Below, in pieces: positions 28,969 to 37,974 of a stretch of DNA of 64,000 bases. The stretch comes from Campylobacter concisus (GTDB lineage: Bacteria > Campylobacterota > Campylobacteria > Campylobacterales > Campylobacteraceae). The stretch's first letter is position 1. Every line of letters starts with the position of its first letter. The notes beneath the pieces are model-generated. The model was not told where the DNA came from, made no database searches, and worked only from the letters and a program-made list of their open reading frames with translations. The position numbers were made by a program, and so were the translations under genes. The stretch is taken from contig NZ_PIRZ01000002.1 in assembly GCF_003048575.1 (NCBI RefSeq), positions 186,001 to 250,000 of the forward strand, written 5' to 3'.

Positions 28969-29508
28969 GTGAAAGCAAAAATAGGCATACTAACTCTATC
29001 TGATCGTGCAAGCGAAGGCACATATGAGGACAAATCAGGCCCAGCGATCAAAGAGGTACTTGATAGCTGGATAGTGAGCGAGCATGAGTACTTTTATGAG
29101 GTGATTCCAGATGAGTTTGAGCTGATAAAAGAGAGGCTTGTGCACATGGTGGACGTGCTTGGCTGCGACCTTGTGCTAACGACTGGCGGTACTGGACCAG
29201 CAGTAAGAGATGTCACACCAGAGGCCACTGAGGCAGTTTGTGAGAAGATGATGCCAGGCTTTGGCGAGCTAATGAGAGCTGCAAGCCTGCAATACGTCCC
29301 AACAGCGATCCTATCACGCCAAACAGCAGGTATTAGAGGCCACGCGCTCATTATAAATTTACCAGGGCAGCCAAAGGCGATAAAAGAGTGCTTGGAGCCG
29401 GTATTTCCAGCGGTGCCATACTGCATCGACCTGATCGAGGGTGCATTTATCGAGACTGATGAAAACGTGATGAAAGTTTTCCGCCCAAAACAAAAGAAAA
29501 TCTCGTAA
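28969..29508 (+). CDS. mog: molybdopterin adenylyltransferase Mog
   Basis: Activates molybdopterin with AMP before MoeA inserts molybdate; about 179 residues. GILTLSDRASEGTYEDKSGPA, LTTGGTGPAVRDVTPEAT, MPGFGELMRAASL, PTAILSRQTAG and NLPGQPKAIKECLE closely follow Mog. An ATG at 28945 inside the upstream gene is in frame, but GTG at 28969 has AAAGGAG five bases before it, so it is preferred. MoeA lies at 40577-41737 in the same window. Confidence 0.92.
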   Translation: MKAKIGILTLSDRASEGTYEDKSGPAIKEVLDSWIVSEHEYFYEVIPDEFELIKERLVHMVDVLGCDLVLTTGGTGPAVRDVTPEATEAVCEKMMPGFGELMRAASLQYVPTAILSRQTAGIRGHALIINLPGQPKAIKECLEPVFPAVPYCIDLIEGAFIETDENVMKVFRPKQKKIS

Positions 29509-29514
29509 ATTAGT

Positions 29515-30078
29515 TTGATAGATAGCCTAAATTTAAAAGCCACTGCCTTTGCAAATAGGTGGCGATTTGTTATTAAAATTTGGCTTGTTTTTCTTTTTTT
29601 ATCCTATGCGCTAGCATATTATTTTGGGTTAGAGGTTTTTGGCTTTATCTCGGCCATTTCTATCTTTGGCTGTGTTTGCCTGCTAGCCTTTAGCTCACTT
29701 CCTTGGTTTATCGCTAGCCTTGTATTTTTACAACCCTTGGTATTTTTACTACTTGAAAAATTTGATGAAAGTATTACTGTTTATGCTTTAGCCTGCGCAA
29801 TTTGGCTGCTTGGCTGGATCACTTTGTCGCTTGTGGTAGATGATAAATTTGCAAGACTGGGAAATGACATCTTGCCAAAGGTCTCTCGTATAGTTCTTGT
29901 TGGCGAGTTTACCTTGCTATATTTTTTAAACTACAACAACAGCTTTGACATAGAGACTTTAATAAAGTCAAATTTGACAAAGTCGCTGCTTTTAGTGCTA
30001 AACTCCTATATGCTGCCATCGCTTTTGATGTTACTTATATTTGATATAAAAACATATATCGCTAGTAAAAATGAGTAA
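29515..30078 (+). CDS. uncharacterised membrane protein
   Basis: 187 residues with five to six hydrophobic segments and no motif I recognise. It starts with TTG 6 bases after mog, so it is probably cotranscribed. The N-terminus (LNLKATAFANRWRFVIKIW) is basic, followed by a helix. No signal peptide cleavage site and no catalytic pattern can be seen. I recall small integral membrane proteins at this place in relatives, but no function. Confidence 0.6.
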   Translation: MIDSLNLKATAFANRWRFVIKIWLVFLFLSYALAYYFGLEVFGFISAISIFGCVCLLAFSSLPWFIASLVFLQPLVFLLLEKFDESITVYALACAIWLLGWITLSLVVDDKFARLGNDILPKVSRIVLVGEFTLLYFLNYNNSFDIETLIKSNLTKSLLLVLNSYMLPSLLMLLIFDIKTYIASKNE

Positions 30079-30114
30079 AATTTTATGTATGATTTTGCGT
30101 AATTTAAACTAAAT

Positions 30115-30729
30115 TTAGCAGTTTTTGCTCTCTGCTATCTTTTTTACAAGCTCCAGATTGCCATTCATTGCTAAGCTCATAAAACAAATGCCACTAGCAC
30201 CTGCTTTAATGGCCTCTTTGTAGTTTTTACTATCTAGTCCGCCAAGTGCGTAAATTTCTTTATCAAAGCTTTTTAGCTCGCTTATGAAATTTAGCCCTTT
30301 TGGCTCTAAGCCAGCCTTGCAAGAGGTGGCAAATATATGAGAAGCAACGAGCACGTCGGCGATTGTGGTTGAAATTTTAGCCTGCTCTAGGTCGTGAGCT
30401 GGAGCGTAAATTTTTGCTGTTTTCCTAAATTCATCTAAAAAAACGCCGTGATTTTTAAAAAAGTCAAGCTGCGCTGAAGTGAGCCAAAAGTCGCTCTTTA
30501 GCTTGCAAGCTACGTCAAAAAATTGATTAATGATAAATTTCTTGCGGTAGTTTTCACAAATTTGAGCCACAACCCTAGCAAGATCATAAAATTGAGCCTC
30601 GCTTAGCCACTTTGCACGAAGCAAAATTTCATCTACGCCAGCCTTGCAAAGTAGCTGAATTCTCTTTAAAAAGTCATCGCCCTCATAGCTTTCAAAGTCA
30701 GCCACGCAAAGAATTTTAAACATAGACAT
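30115..30729 (-). CDS. tenI: ThiE/TenI-superfamily protein, probably thiazole tautomerase TenI
   Basis: 204-residue TIM-barrel protein of the thiamine phosphate synthase/TenI group. The C-terminal half (SHIFATSCKAGLEPKG, then YALGGLDSKN and AGASGICFMSLAM) is closer to Bacillus TenI (GHVFETDCKKGLEGRG as I recall it) than to ThiE. His131 aligns with the TenI catalytic His. The ThiE ligand motifs INDRVDLA and GVHLGQ are replaced (INQFFDVA; SDFWLTSAQ). It overlaps thiH and ends the thiS-F-G-H operon, as expected for an enzyme finishing ThiG's product. A true thiE would lie elsewhere. Confidence 0.7.
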   Translation of the reverse strand: MSMFKILCVADFESYEGDDFLKRIQLLCKAGVDEILLRAKWLSEAQFYDLARVVAQICENYRKKFIINQFFDVACKLKSDFWLTSAQLDFFKNHGVFLDEFRKTAKIYAPAHDLEQAKISTTIADVLVASHIFATSCKAGLEPKGLNFISELKSFDKEIYALGGLDSKNYKEAIKAGASGICFMSLAMNGNLELVKKIAESKNC

Positions 30730-31870
30730 ACTCGCTCATCAAGGGCTCTAATCCGTTTGCTTTTATCATAGCCTTGATCTCATCCACACTTCTGTCGTCG
30801 CTTATCTCAAACTGCTCGTCGCCCTTTTTCTCTTCGCCGTGAGCGCCGATGCTTACTTTTACGCCAGCGCTTATCTTATTTGTGGCGATCTTTACGACGT
30901 TGTCACGAAATTTAGCCTTTTCTCTGGTTGAGATCGTTATGCTAGCTGTTGGCATAAAAATTCTATAAGCACAGATCACTTGCAAAAGCTCGCGCTCGCC
31001 CACATCACGTGGATTGATGCGGTCGTTGTTGATGATAGGGCGAAGCCTTGGGCATGAAAATGCGATCTCGGCGTGCGGATACTTTTTTTGAACTAAACTT
31101 GCATGAAGTGCCGTAGCAAAGGCGTCAAGCCTAAAGTCATCTATGCCAAGAAGTGCCGCAAAGCCAACCCCTCTCATGCCGCCAAGTAGCGCTCGCTCCT
31201 GCGCATTTATGCGGTAAGGGAAAATTCTTTTATTGCCGCCAAGGTGAATTTTTTCATATTTTGTGGGATTATAGGTCTCTTGAAAGACGGTCACGTAGTC
31301 TGCGCCACCTTTATGGAGTAGGGCGTAGTCGTCTGAGTTTAATGGGTAAATTTCAACTCCAACGATTTTAAAAAATTTCTTTGCCAAAGCGCAGGCGTTT
31401 GCGATATATGCGACACTTGAGTTGGTCTCGCTCTCGCCAGTTAGGATCAAAATTTCTTCTAAGCCGCTCTTTGAAATTTCTCTTAGCTCTCTTGTGATCT
31501 CCTCGTCGCTTAGCTTTGCTCTTTTTATTTTATTTTTAGCGTTAAAACCGCAATAAACGCATAGGTTATCGCAGTAGTTTGCTATGTAAAGCGGGGTAAA
31601 AAGCGTGATGTTTGAGCCAAAATTTGCCCTGGTTTTTGCTTGAGCTAGCTGGGCGATTGGCTCTAAAAATGGCGCTGCAGCGGGTGAAAGTAGGGCTTTT
31701 AGATTTTCAAGCGAGCAGTGCTTTGCATTTAGAGCTGCTTTTACGTCCGCTTCGCTGTAAATTTCTGGCTTGTAGCTTGCACGCTCTTTTAAAATCTCAT
31801 CCATAATGTCGCTGCCAACATCCTGCATGTGAGGTAACAGCTGCATGTGGTCGGTTCTTGTAAATTTCAT
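30716..31870 (-). CDS. thiH: 2-iminoacetate synthase ThiH
   Basis: Radical-SAM tyrosine lyase that makes dehydroglycine for the thiazole ring; 384 residues. The cluster motif is NYCDNLCVYCGFN. Other hallmarks are the YKPEIYSEADVKAAL start region, FGSNITLFTPLYIAN, GLEEILILTGE, VFQETYNPTKY and STREKAKFRDN. Its use instead of the oxidase ThiO suits a microaerophilic or anaerobic life. One-base overlap with thiG and overlap with the tenI-like gene. Confidence 0.96.
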   Translation of the reverse strand: MKFTRTDHMQLLPHMQDVGSDIMDEILKERASYKPEIYSEADVKAALNAKHCSLENLKALLSPAAAPFLEPIAQLAQAKTRANFGSNITLFTPLYIANYCDNLCVYCGFNAKNKIKRAKLSDEEITRELREISKSGLEEILILTGESETNSSVAYIANACALAKKFFKIVGVEIYPLNSDDYALLHKGGADYVTVFQETYNPTKYEKIHLGGNKRIFPYRINAQERALLGGMRGVGFAALLGIDDFRLDAFATALHASLVQKKYPHAEIAFSCPRLRPIINNDRINPRDVGERELLQVICAYRIFMPTASITISTREKAKFRDNVVKIATNKISAGVKVSIGAHGEEKKGDEQFEISDDRSVDEIKAMIKANGLEPLMSEYVYV

Positions 31871-32634
31871 CAGTCTAAAAATCCAGTGAGCGGAGATGAG
31901 GCATTTGCGCTTTTGCTCTTTGCGCCAAGGCCTGCTAGATAGGCGTTGCGACCAGCGATGATCGCCTCTTTGAAAGCTCTTGCCATGAGCGGTATATTTT
32001 TAGATGAGGCGATGGCTGTGTTTGCCATGATAGCAGCCGCTCCCATCTCCATAGCTTCGCACGCTTGTGAAGGCCTGCCGATGCCTGCATCAACTATGAT
32101 CTGCGTATCAAGCTCATTTATCAAAATCTCAATGATATCTTTAAAAACTAGCCCTTGGTTTGAGCCAATGGGCGCAGCTAGAGGCATTATGCAACTTGCT
32201 CCCGCACTTAGCATCGCCCTTGCAGCGTTTAGATCCGGAAACATGTAAGGCATCGGCACAAGGCCGTCATTTGCCAATGCTTCGCACGCTTTTATCGTCT
32301 CGGCGTTGTCTGGAAAGAGAAATTTAGAGTCAGTGATGATCTCTATCTTAACAAGCTCGCCACATCCAAGCTCACGTGCGAGCTGGGCGATACGAATGGC
32401 CTCTTTGGCGTTCCTAGCGCCACTTGTGTTTGGCAAAAGCGTCACGCCTTTTGGGATAAAGTCGAGTATATTTCGCTCTTTGCTCTCGTTTATGCGCCTA
32501 AGAGCAAGGGTTAGGATCTGTGCGCCAGCCTCGTTTATGGCTGAGTCGATGAGCTCGTGTGAATACTTGCCAGAGCCAAGGATAAAGCGGCTTTGAAACT
32601 CCTTGCCGCCAAGGATCAAACTACCACTTTGCAC
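31870..32634 (-). CDS. thiG: thiazole synthase ThiG
   Basis: Condenses DXP, ThiS thiocarboxylate and dehydroglycine into thiazole phosphate; 254 residues. [85 protein letters not shown] and NTAIA are ThiG motifs, including the Schiff-base lysine region. It starts one base after the thiF stop. Confidence 0.97.
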   Translation of the reverse strand: MQSGSLILGGKEFQSRFILGSGKYSHELIDSAINEAGAQILTLALRRINESKERNILDFIPKGVTLLPNTSGARNAKEAIRIAQLARELGCGELVKIEIITDSKFLFPDNAETIKACEALANDGLVPMPYMFPDLNAARAMLSAGASCIMPLAAPIGSNQGLVFKDIIEILINELDTQIIVDAGIGRPSQACEAMEMGAAAIMANTAIASSKNIPLMARAFKEAIIAGRNAYLAGLGAKSKSANASSPLTGFLD

Positions 32635-33486
32635 TTACGCCTCCAAGCCCATAAGTAGTCTAATGGCTAAATTTGCCTCGTGGTTTGCGCAGACTGCGAC
32701 GCGTGGCGCCATGAGCCCTTGACCGATCTTCGCCTCATTTGTGAGGTCGCCGCAAAGATAGACATTTTTGGCAAATTTTATGGTTTTTATGATATTTGAG
32801 CTAAAGTATCCAGCCATGCCAGAGGCGCCAATGATCTTTTTATCTTTTAAGCTTGCCCCAGCTTCGTTTAGTATCATCGCCTTGCCAGCGACGTTGTCAA
32901 AGGCTTCGCATAAAATTTCGCACTCACCAAAGACGCTAGCCACGTTTTTTTCATCTAAAAATATATCGTGAGTTTCGACCTCGACAAAGGGATTTACATC
33001 ATTTATCAGCTCTTTAAGTGCCTGCGTCTTTTTCAAGCCAATGTGGCAGACGAAATACTGCTGGCGGTTTAGATTGCTTGGCTCAACGACGTCAAAGTCG
33101 GCAAGCACTAGCTTTTTTACGCCAACTCTTGCAAGGCTTAGCGCGATATTTGAGCCAAGACCACCAAGTCCAGCTACGCCGATCACTGCTTTACTTAGGG
33201 CTAAATTTAGCTCAGGGCTGTTTCGTGAGGCGATCATCGAGCGTAAAATTTCACGCTCAGGCATCACACCACGCCTTATAAATACGACGTTTGAGCCATC
33301 TTTTAGCTCGCTATCTTCTTTTATAGCAAAGCCATCAACGATAAAAATGTCAGGCTTTGTCGCGTTAAATTTCTCTAAAAATTTATAAATTTCACTCTCT
33401 TTATCGCCAAGCGCAAGCTCTTTTAGCTCGCTAAGGCTTTTTACTGGCACCTTAAATTTTGCGCCATTTAATACAATCTCTATCAT
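32635..33486 (-). CDS. thiF: ThiF family adenylyltransferase with N-terminal ThiS-like domain
   Basis: E1-like protein that adenylates the ThiS C-terminus; about 283 residues. Residues 1-70 look like a beta-grasp ThiS-like domain (IEIVLNGAKFKVPVKSL, then FAIKEDSELKDGSNVVFIRRG). Residues 85-283 are the E1 core with GVAGLGGLGSNIALSLARVG and DFDVVEPSNLNRQQYF. The two CxxC zinc pairs of E. coli ThiF are not seen, as in the shorter family-2 ThiF. ATG at 33486 is chosen because GAGGAG lies just upstream; the frame runs open to 33507. Confidence 0.9.
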   Translation of the reverse strand: MIEIVLNGAKFKVPVKSLSELKELALGDKESEIYKFLEKFNATKPDIFIVDGFAIKEDSELKDGSNVVFIRRGVMPEREILRSMIASRNSPELNLALSKAVIGVAGLGGLGSNIALSLARVGVKKLVLADFDVVEPSNLNRQQYFVCHIGLKKTQALKELINDVNPFVEVETHDIFLDEKNVASVFGECEILCEAFDNVAGKAMILNEAGASLKDKKIIGASGMAGYFSSNIIKTIKFAKNVYLCGDLTNEAKIGQGLMAPRVAVCANHEANLAIRLLMGLEA

Positions 33487-33493
33487 TTTCTCC

Positions 33494-33697
33494 TCATCCA
33501 CCGCCAACTAAAGTGACGATCTCATAAGCTTTGCCCTCGCTCATGAAGCTTTCACGCCAAAGCTTTTTTGGCAAAATTTCTCCGTCTCGCTCAAGGGCTA
33601 TAAATTCAAGCTCATAGCCATTTTTTGCTAAAAATTCATAAACGCTCATATCGTTTTCAAGCTCGAAAATTTTGCCATTTACACTAAATTTGATCAT
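33494..33697 (-). CDS. thiS: sulfur carrier protein ThiS
   Basis: 67-residue ubiquitin-like carrier ending in Gly-Gly (VTLVGGG), the thiocarboxylate site. The N-terminal MIKFSVNGKIFELENDMSVY is the usual beta-grasp start. First thiamine gene in the operon; its start overlaps the aspB stop by one base, so the thiazole genes are read with aspB and there is no leader for a TPP riboswitch. Confidence 0.95.
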   Translation of the reverse strand: MIKFSVNGKIFELENDMSVYEFLAKNGYELEFIALERDGEILPKKLWRESFMSEGKAYEIVTLVGGG

Positions 33698-34875
33698 TAA
33701 ATTTTGTAGCTTTTTACAAAATTTGCGATCCTCTCGATCGCTTTTTTTATGCTCTCGATGTCTGTCGCAAAAGAAATTCTAAAATATCCATCCATGCCAA
33801 AGCCTACACCTGGTACTGTCGCTACGTTCGCTTCTTCAAGCATCTTTTTGCAAAATCTAAGTGAGTCGCCATCTACCTCTTTACATTTTACAAATAGATA
33901 AAACGCGCCATCAGGCTTAACTACGCTTAGCCCAGGGATAGCATTTATCATCTCAACTGCCACGTTGCGTCTTCTTTCATACTCTTTTCTCATGTTTTCG
34001 ATATCTTCATCGGTTTCGCCAAGAAGTGACGGGATAGCGCCTATTTGCACGATCGAGCTGATGTTGCTTGTGCTTTGGCTTTGAAGCTTTTTGATGCCAG
34101 CAATTAGCCAGTCCATCGAGCTTGCTATGTAGCCAAATCTCCAGCCAGGCATCGCGCCACACTTGCTTAGGCCGTTTATAGTAACCGTTCTTTTAAAAAG
34201 ATCCTCGCTTACCGAGGCTACTGCGTGAAATTTCTTGCCGTAGATCACTTTTTCATAAATTTCATCGCTTGTGATGATGATGTCAGTGCCCTTTAAAACC
34301 TCGCCAAATGCTGCGATCTCCTCTTTTGTATATACAGCTCCAGTTGGATTTGTCGGGTGATTTAGCGAAAAGACTTTTGTTTTTGGTGTGATCGCTTTTT
34401 TTAGCTGCTCGGCTGTGATTTTAAAATTTGTACTCTCATTTGCCTCGATAAAGACAGGCACGCCGCCACAAAATTTAACGATCTCAGGGTAGCTCACCCA
34501 GTATGGAGAAGGGATGATGACCTCATCGCCTGGGTTGATAAGTGCTTGAAATACATTAAAAAGTGAGTGCTTTGCACCGATGTTTGTGACGATTTGATTT
34601 GCTTTATAATCAAGTCCGTTATCTCTTTTTAACTTTGCTCTAATGGCCTCTATCACCTCAGGTAGGCCTGGCACTGGCGTGTATTTGCCACTTTTGCTAT
34701 CATTATCTAGTGCGTTTTTTACAGTTTCTCTTATCTTTTTTGGAGTCATAAAGTCAGGCTCACCAGCTGAAAGCGAGATCACATCGATACCAGCAGCCTT
34801 CATCTCTTTGGCTTTTGTGCTGATCGCGATTGTGATTGACTCGCTTAATGTTTGCATTCTGTTTGCTAGTTGCAT
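33697..34875 (-). CDS. aspB: aspartate aminotransferase (class I/II)
   Basis: PLP-dependent transaminase of the Ib subgroup; 392 residues. SLSAGEPDFMTPKKI, YTPVPGLPEVIEAI, NIGAKHSLFNVFQALI, PYWVSYPEI, LNHPTNPTGAVY, SDEIYEKVIY and the PLP-lysine region TINGLSKCGAMPGWRFGY (Lys in SKC) are all present. ATG with AAAGGA upstream. It leads the thiamine run; whether it also serves other amino acids is unknown. Confidence 0.93.
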   Translation of the reverse strand: MQLANRMQTLSESITIAISTKAKEMKAAGIDVISLSAGEPDFMTPKKIRETVKNALDNDSKSGKYTPVPGLPEVIEAIRAKLKRDNGLDYKANQIVTNIGAKHSLFNVFQALINPGDEVIIPSPYWVSYPEIVKFCGGVPVFIEANESTNFKITAEQLKKAITPKTKVFSLNHPTNPTGAVYTKEEIAAFGEVLKGTDIIITSDEIYEKVIYGKKFHAVASVSEDLFKRTVTINGLSKCGAMPGWRFGYIASSMDWLIAGIKKLQSQSTSNISSIVQIGAIPSLLGETDEDIENMRKEYERRRNVAVEMINAIPGLSVVKPDGAFYLFVKCKEVDGDSLRFCKKMLEEANVATVPGVGFGMDGYFRISFATDIESIKKAIERIANFVKSYKI

Positions 34876-34886
34876 TATTTTCCTTT

Positions 34887-36722
34887 TTAGTTGATTGTCT
34901 TTAAGTAGCTATTATCATTTAAAAATAGATAAAGTTCGCCCAAAATTTGCTTCTTTTGTGTTTCGTTTATCAAAGTTGATTTCACTAAGCGCTCGTTTAG
35001 AGTGTCTTGGATCTCGTAGATATCATAGTCCATGTCTTCCATAATGTCTAAAATAGACTGGCTCTCAAGTAAATTTGTGATCTTGTAGCCATCATTTGAA
35101 AGCTCTATCGTGGCCTCTGTCGGATGGGTGAAGAGGTTGTGTTTCATGCCGATCACCTCTTGATATGCGCCAACTAGGAAAAATCCCAAGAAATAATCTT
35201 CTTTTTCCACGTCCACGTCGTGCAAAAGTAGTGGGTTTTTCTCGTCATCATAGCTGATCTCGCCGTCGCTATCGCAGGTGATATCCCAGATCGAAGCTGG
35301 CAGAGTAGGGCGTTCATCGAGCCTATCAAGTGGCATGATAGGGAAATTTTGCTTTAGCCCCCAAAAGTCAGGCAAGCTTTGAAAGATTGAGAAATTTAGC
35401 AAGTATCTCTCTTGAACCTCTTTTTGAATTTTGGCCAGATCGCTTGAATTACTCTTGTTACCAAGCATCACGACAGCTTTTTTACTAATGAGCCTTAAAA
35501 GCACCTCGGCATTTGATCTATCTTGAAGATCAACATATCCAAGGTCAAAAAGTGTTAAAACGCTCTCTGTGTGATGGATAGCGTCGTGCAGGTATTCTAG
35601 GGCGTTTGAAGGTTTGATTGATTTATAAAGATCAACTAGCTCGGTTATTAAATTTGGATTGTTTTTCTTTAAATTTAGCTTCTCTTCGGTGTATTCTTGG
35701 GAAAATAGCTCAAGCACAGGAGCGACCAAAAGCGCGTGAGAAGCGGCGATATAGCGACCTGACTCTATGAAAATATCTGGCTCGATCTCCTTTTTTTGCT
35801 CGCTTATGGTTTTAAGCATATAAACAACGTCGTTTGCGTATTCGTTTAGCGTATAGTTTCTGCTGCTCTCCTCTTTAAACTGCGAGTATTCAATCGCTAG
35901 ACCGCCGCCTAAATTTATAGCTTTTAAATTTGAGGCACCCATTTTTCTAAGCTCAGCGTAGATGTTGCCAGCCTCGATGAGTGCTTTTTTGAGCGGGTGG
36001 ATCTCGCTTATTTGAGAGCCGATGTGAAAGTGTATCATTGTGAAGTTTTCAAGTAAATTTGCTTTTTTTAGCATCTTTACAGCTTCTATTAGCTCTGTTG
36101 ATGTTAGGCCAAATTTAGAGTGTATGCCGCCACTCTTTGCCCAAAGACCCGATCCTGTCGAGTGCAGTCTCACTCTAAGTCCGATTTTTGGTTTTGGTTT
36201 AAAGCGCTCTTTTGCGATGGCAATTATCGCTTCAAGCTCATTTAAGCCCTCGATCGTTAGCGTGATGTTGTGCCCCATTTCAGCGGCGATAAAGCCTATA
36301 TTTATCATCTCTTTATCTTTAAAGCCATTTACGGTTATGGGAGCTTTTTCGTTATTGTAGGCCATAGTTAAAAGTAGCTCAGCCTTACTGCCAGCTTCAA
36401 GGCCGTAGTTGTAGGGTTTGCCAAGGCGCACTAAATTTTTTACAAAGCCAGGATATTGATTCACTTTAAGTGGAAATACGGCATTAAAGCTGCCTTTGTA
36501 GGCAAATTCTTTCTTTGCTTTCGCAAAGCTTGCGTGGATCTGCTCAATCTGCTTTTGGATAAGGTGTGGAAAGCGAAGCAGTAGCGGCCCTCTATATCCG
36601 TCGTCTCTTATCTCTTTTACGATGTCGATGATCGCTGGTTTGCTGGCTGCATTTATACAGACTTTGCCATCTTCTATAACAAAATTTGAATTGCCCCAAA
36701 TGCTAAGTCCAAAATCATTCAT
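34887..36722 (-). CDS. speA: biosynthetic arginine decarboxylase
   Basis: Makes agmatine for polyamines; 611 residues, the long SpeA type. GYRGPLLLRFPHLIQKQI, FKGSFNAVFPLKVNQ-type lysine segment (VFPLKVNQYPG, PLP Lys), LGLEAGSKAELL-like NYGLEAGSKAEL, IHFHIGSQISE, LGGGLAIEY and FIESGRYIAASHA match the family. Its start overlaps the hisS stop. No speB-type agmatinase gene is in the window. Confidence 0.95.
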   Translation of the reverse strand: MNDFGLSIWGNSNFVIEDGKVCINAASKPAIIDIVKEIRDDGYRGPLLLRFPHLIQKQIEQIHASFAKAKKEFAYKGSFNAVFPLKVNQYPGFVKNLVRLGKPYNYGLEAGSKAELLLTMAYNNEKAPITVNGFKDKEMINIGFIAAEMGHNITLTIEGLNELEAIIAIAKERFKPKPKIGLRVRLHSTGSGLWAKSGGIHSKFGLTSTELIEAVKMLKKANLLENFTMIHFHIGSQISEIHPLKKALIEAGNIYAELRKMGASNLKAINLGGGLAIEYSQFKEESSRNYTLNEYANDVVYMLKTISEQKKEIEPDIFIESGRYIAASHALLVAPVLELFSQEYTEEKLNLKKNNPNLITELVDLYKSIKPSNALEYLHDAIHHTESVLTLFDLGYVDLQDRSNAEVLLRLISKKAVVMLGNKSNSSDLAKIQKEVQERYLLNFSIFQSLPDFWGLKQNFPIMPLDRLDERPTLPASIWDITCDSDGEISYDDEKNPLLLHDVDVEKEDYFLGFFLVGAYQEVIGMKHNLFTHPTEATIELSNDGYKITNLLESQSILDIMEDMDYDIYEIQDTLNERLVKSTLINETQKKQILGELYLFLNDNSYLKTIN

Positions 36723-37945
36723 CCCAGCTCCTTTTCAAGCTCATCTAAATTTATCGTTTTTTCATCTTTGGTTTCTAAATTTTTATACCAAATTTTATTC
36801 TCTTTCATCTCATTTTCACCCACACAAAGGAAAATTTTTGCCTTTTTAGAGTCGGCATTTTGCAGATGTTTTTGAAGCTTTTTAGCTTCATATGAAATTT
36901 CAACCTGATATTTTTTGCGAAGCTTTGAGCCAAGCGCATAGACAAAGTCTAAATTCGTCGCATCAAGCGCGCAAAGATAAACTCCAGCTCGCTCATCCTC
37001 AGCTTCACCTAAAATTTCCATTATCCTCTCAACGCCCATCGCAAATCCAACGCCATAACTTGCTCTACCGCCAAGGTACTCTACAAGCCTGTCGTATCTG
37101 CCACCACCTGCTACTGCACTTTGTGAGCCGATCTCATTGCTAATAAACTCAAACGCCGTCTTGCAGTAGTAGTCTAGCCCACGAACAAGCTTAGTGTCTA
37201 TCTCAAATTTAACACCATTTGCCGTTAAAATTTCTTGCAGTTTTGCAAAATCAGCCTGCGCTTCATCGCTTAGGCTATCAGTGATAACTGGAGCGTTTTT
37301 GTAAATTTCTTGGCAGCTCTCGACCTTGCAGTCAAGCACTCGGATAGGGTTTAAAAGTTTGCGTCTTTTGCAGTCCTCGCAAATCTTATCGTCGTTTTCA
37401 TTTAGAAATTTGACAAGCTTTTCTTTGTAAGACTTCATCGAGCTCTCGTCGCCAAGCGAGTTTATCTTTAGGGTTGTTTTGATATTTAGCCTGTTAAAAA
37501 TTTCGCTCACCATCAAAATAATGCTCGCATCCTCGTAAACACTGCCCTCGCCAAAGCACTCGCAGCCAAACTGGTGAAACTCTCTTAAACGGCCTTTTTG
37601 TGGGCGCTCGTAGCGAAACATCGAGCCGTGATAAAAACAGCGTTTTGTCACATTTGCCCTGTCAAGTTTTGCCTCGATAAACGCTCTAACCACGCCAGCT
37701 GTGCCCTCAGGACGCAAGCAAACGTCGTTGCCGCCTTTGTCTTCAAACTGATACATCTCTTTGCCCACGATGTCACTGCTCTCGCCGACACTTCTTTTAA
37801 AAAGCGCCGTCTCCTCGAGGTGCGGGGTCAAAATTTGCTCATATCCGTAGTTTTTTGCGACTTCCTCGCAGGTTTTTATTATCTGTGCGTAAAGTTTTGC
37901 GCGAGCTGGAAGCATATCTTTCATGCCACGAAGTGCCGTTATCAT
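36719..37945 (-). CDS. hisS: histidyl-tRNA synthetase
   Basis: Class II synthetase of 408 residues. ALRGMKDMLPARA, motif 2 MFRYERPQKGRLREFHQFGCE, DVCLRPEGTAGVVRA, LVRGLDYYCKTAFE and the motif 3 segment YGVGFAMGVERIM are diagnostic. ATG with AAAAGGATAATGCG upstream; tmk ends 30 bases upstream. Confidence 0.97.
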   Translation of the reverse strand: MITALRGMKDMLPARAKLYAQIIKTCEEVAKNYGYEQILTPHLEETALFKRSVGESSDIVGKEMYQFEDKGGNDVCLRPEGTAGVVRAFIEAKLDRANVTKRCFYHGSMFRYERPQKGRLREFHQFGCECFGEGSVYEDASIILMVSEIFNRLNIKTTLKINSLGDESSMKSYKEKLVKFLNENDDKICEDCKRRKLLNPIRVLDCKVESCQEIYKNAPVITDSLSDEAQADFAKLQEILTANGVKFEIDTKLVRGLDYYCKTAFEFISNEIGSQSAVAGGGRYDRLVEYLGGRASYGVGFAMGVERIMEILGEAEDERAGVYLCALDATNLDFVYALGSKLRKKYQVEISYEAKKLQKHLQNADSKKAKIFLCVGENEMKENKIWYKNLETKDEKTINLDELEKELG

Positions 37946-37974
37946 CGCATTATCCTTTTTATTTTTTTGTGATT

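Noticed and set aside
33486..33720. TPP riboswitch ahead of the thiazole genes
   Set aside because: thiS starts one base into the aspB stop, so there is no leader RNA there, and no thi-box-like sequence was seen before aspB.
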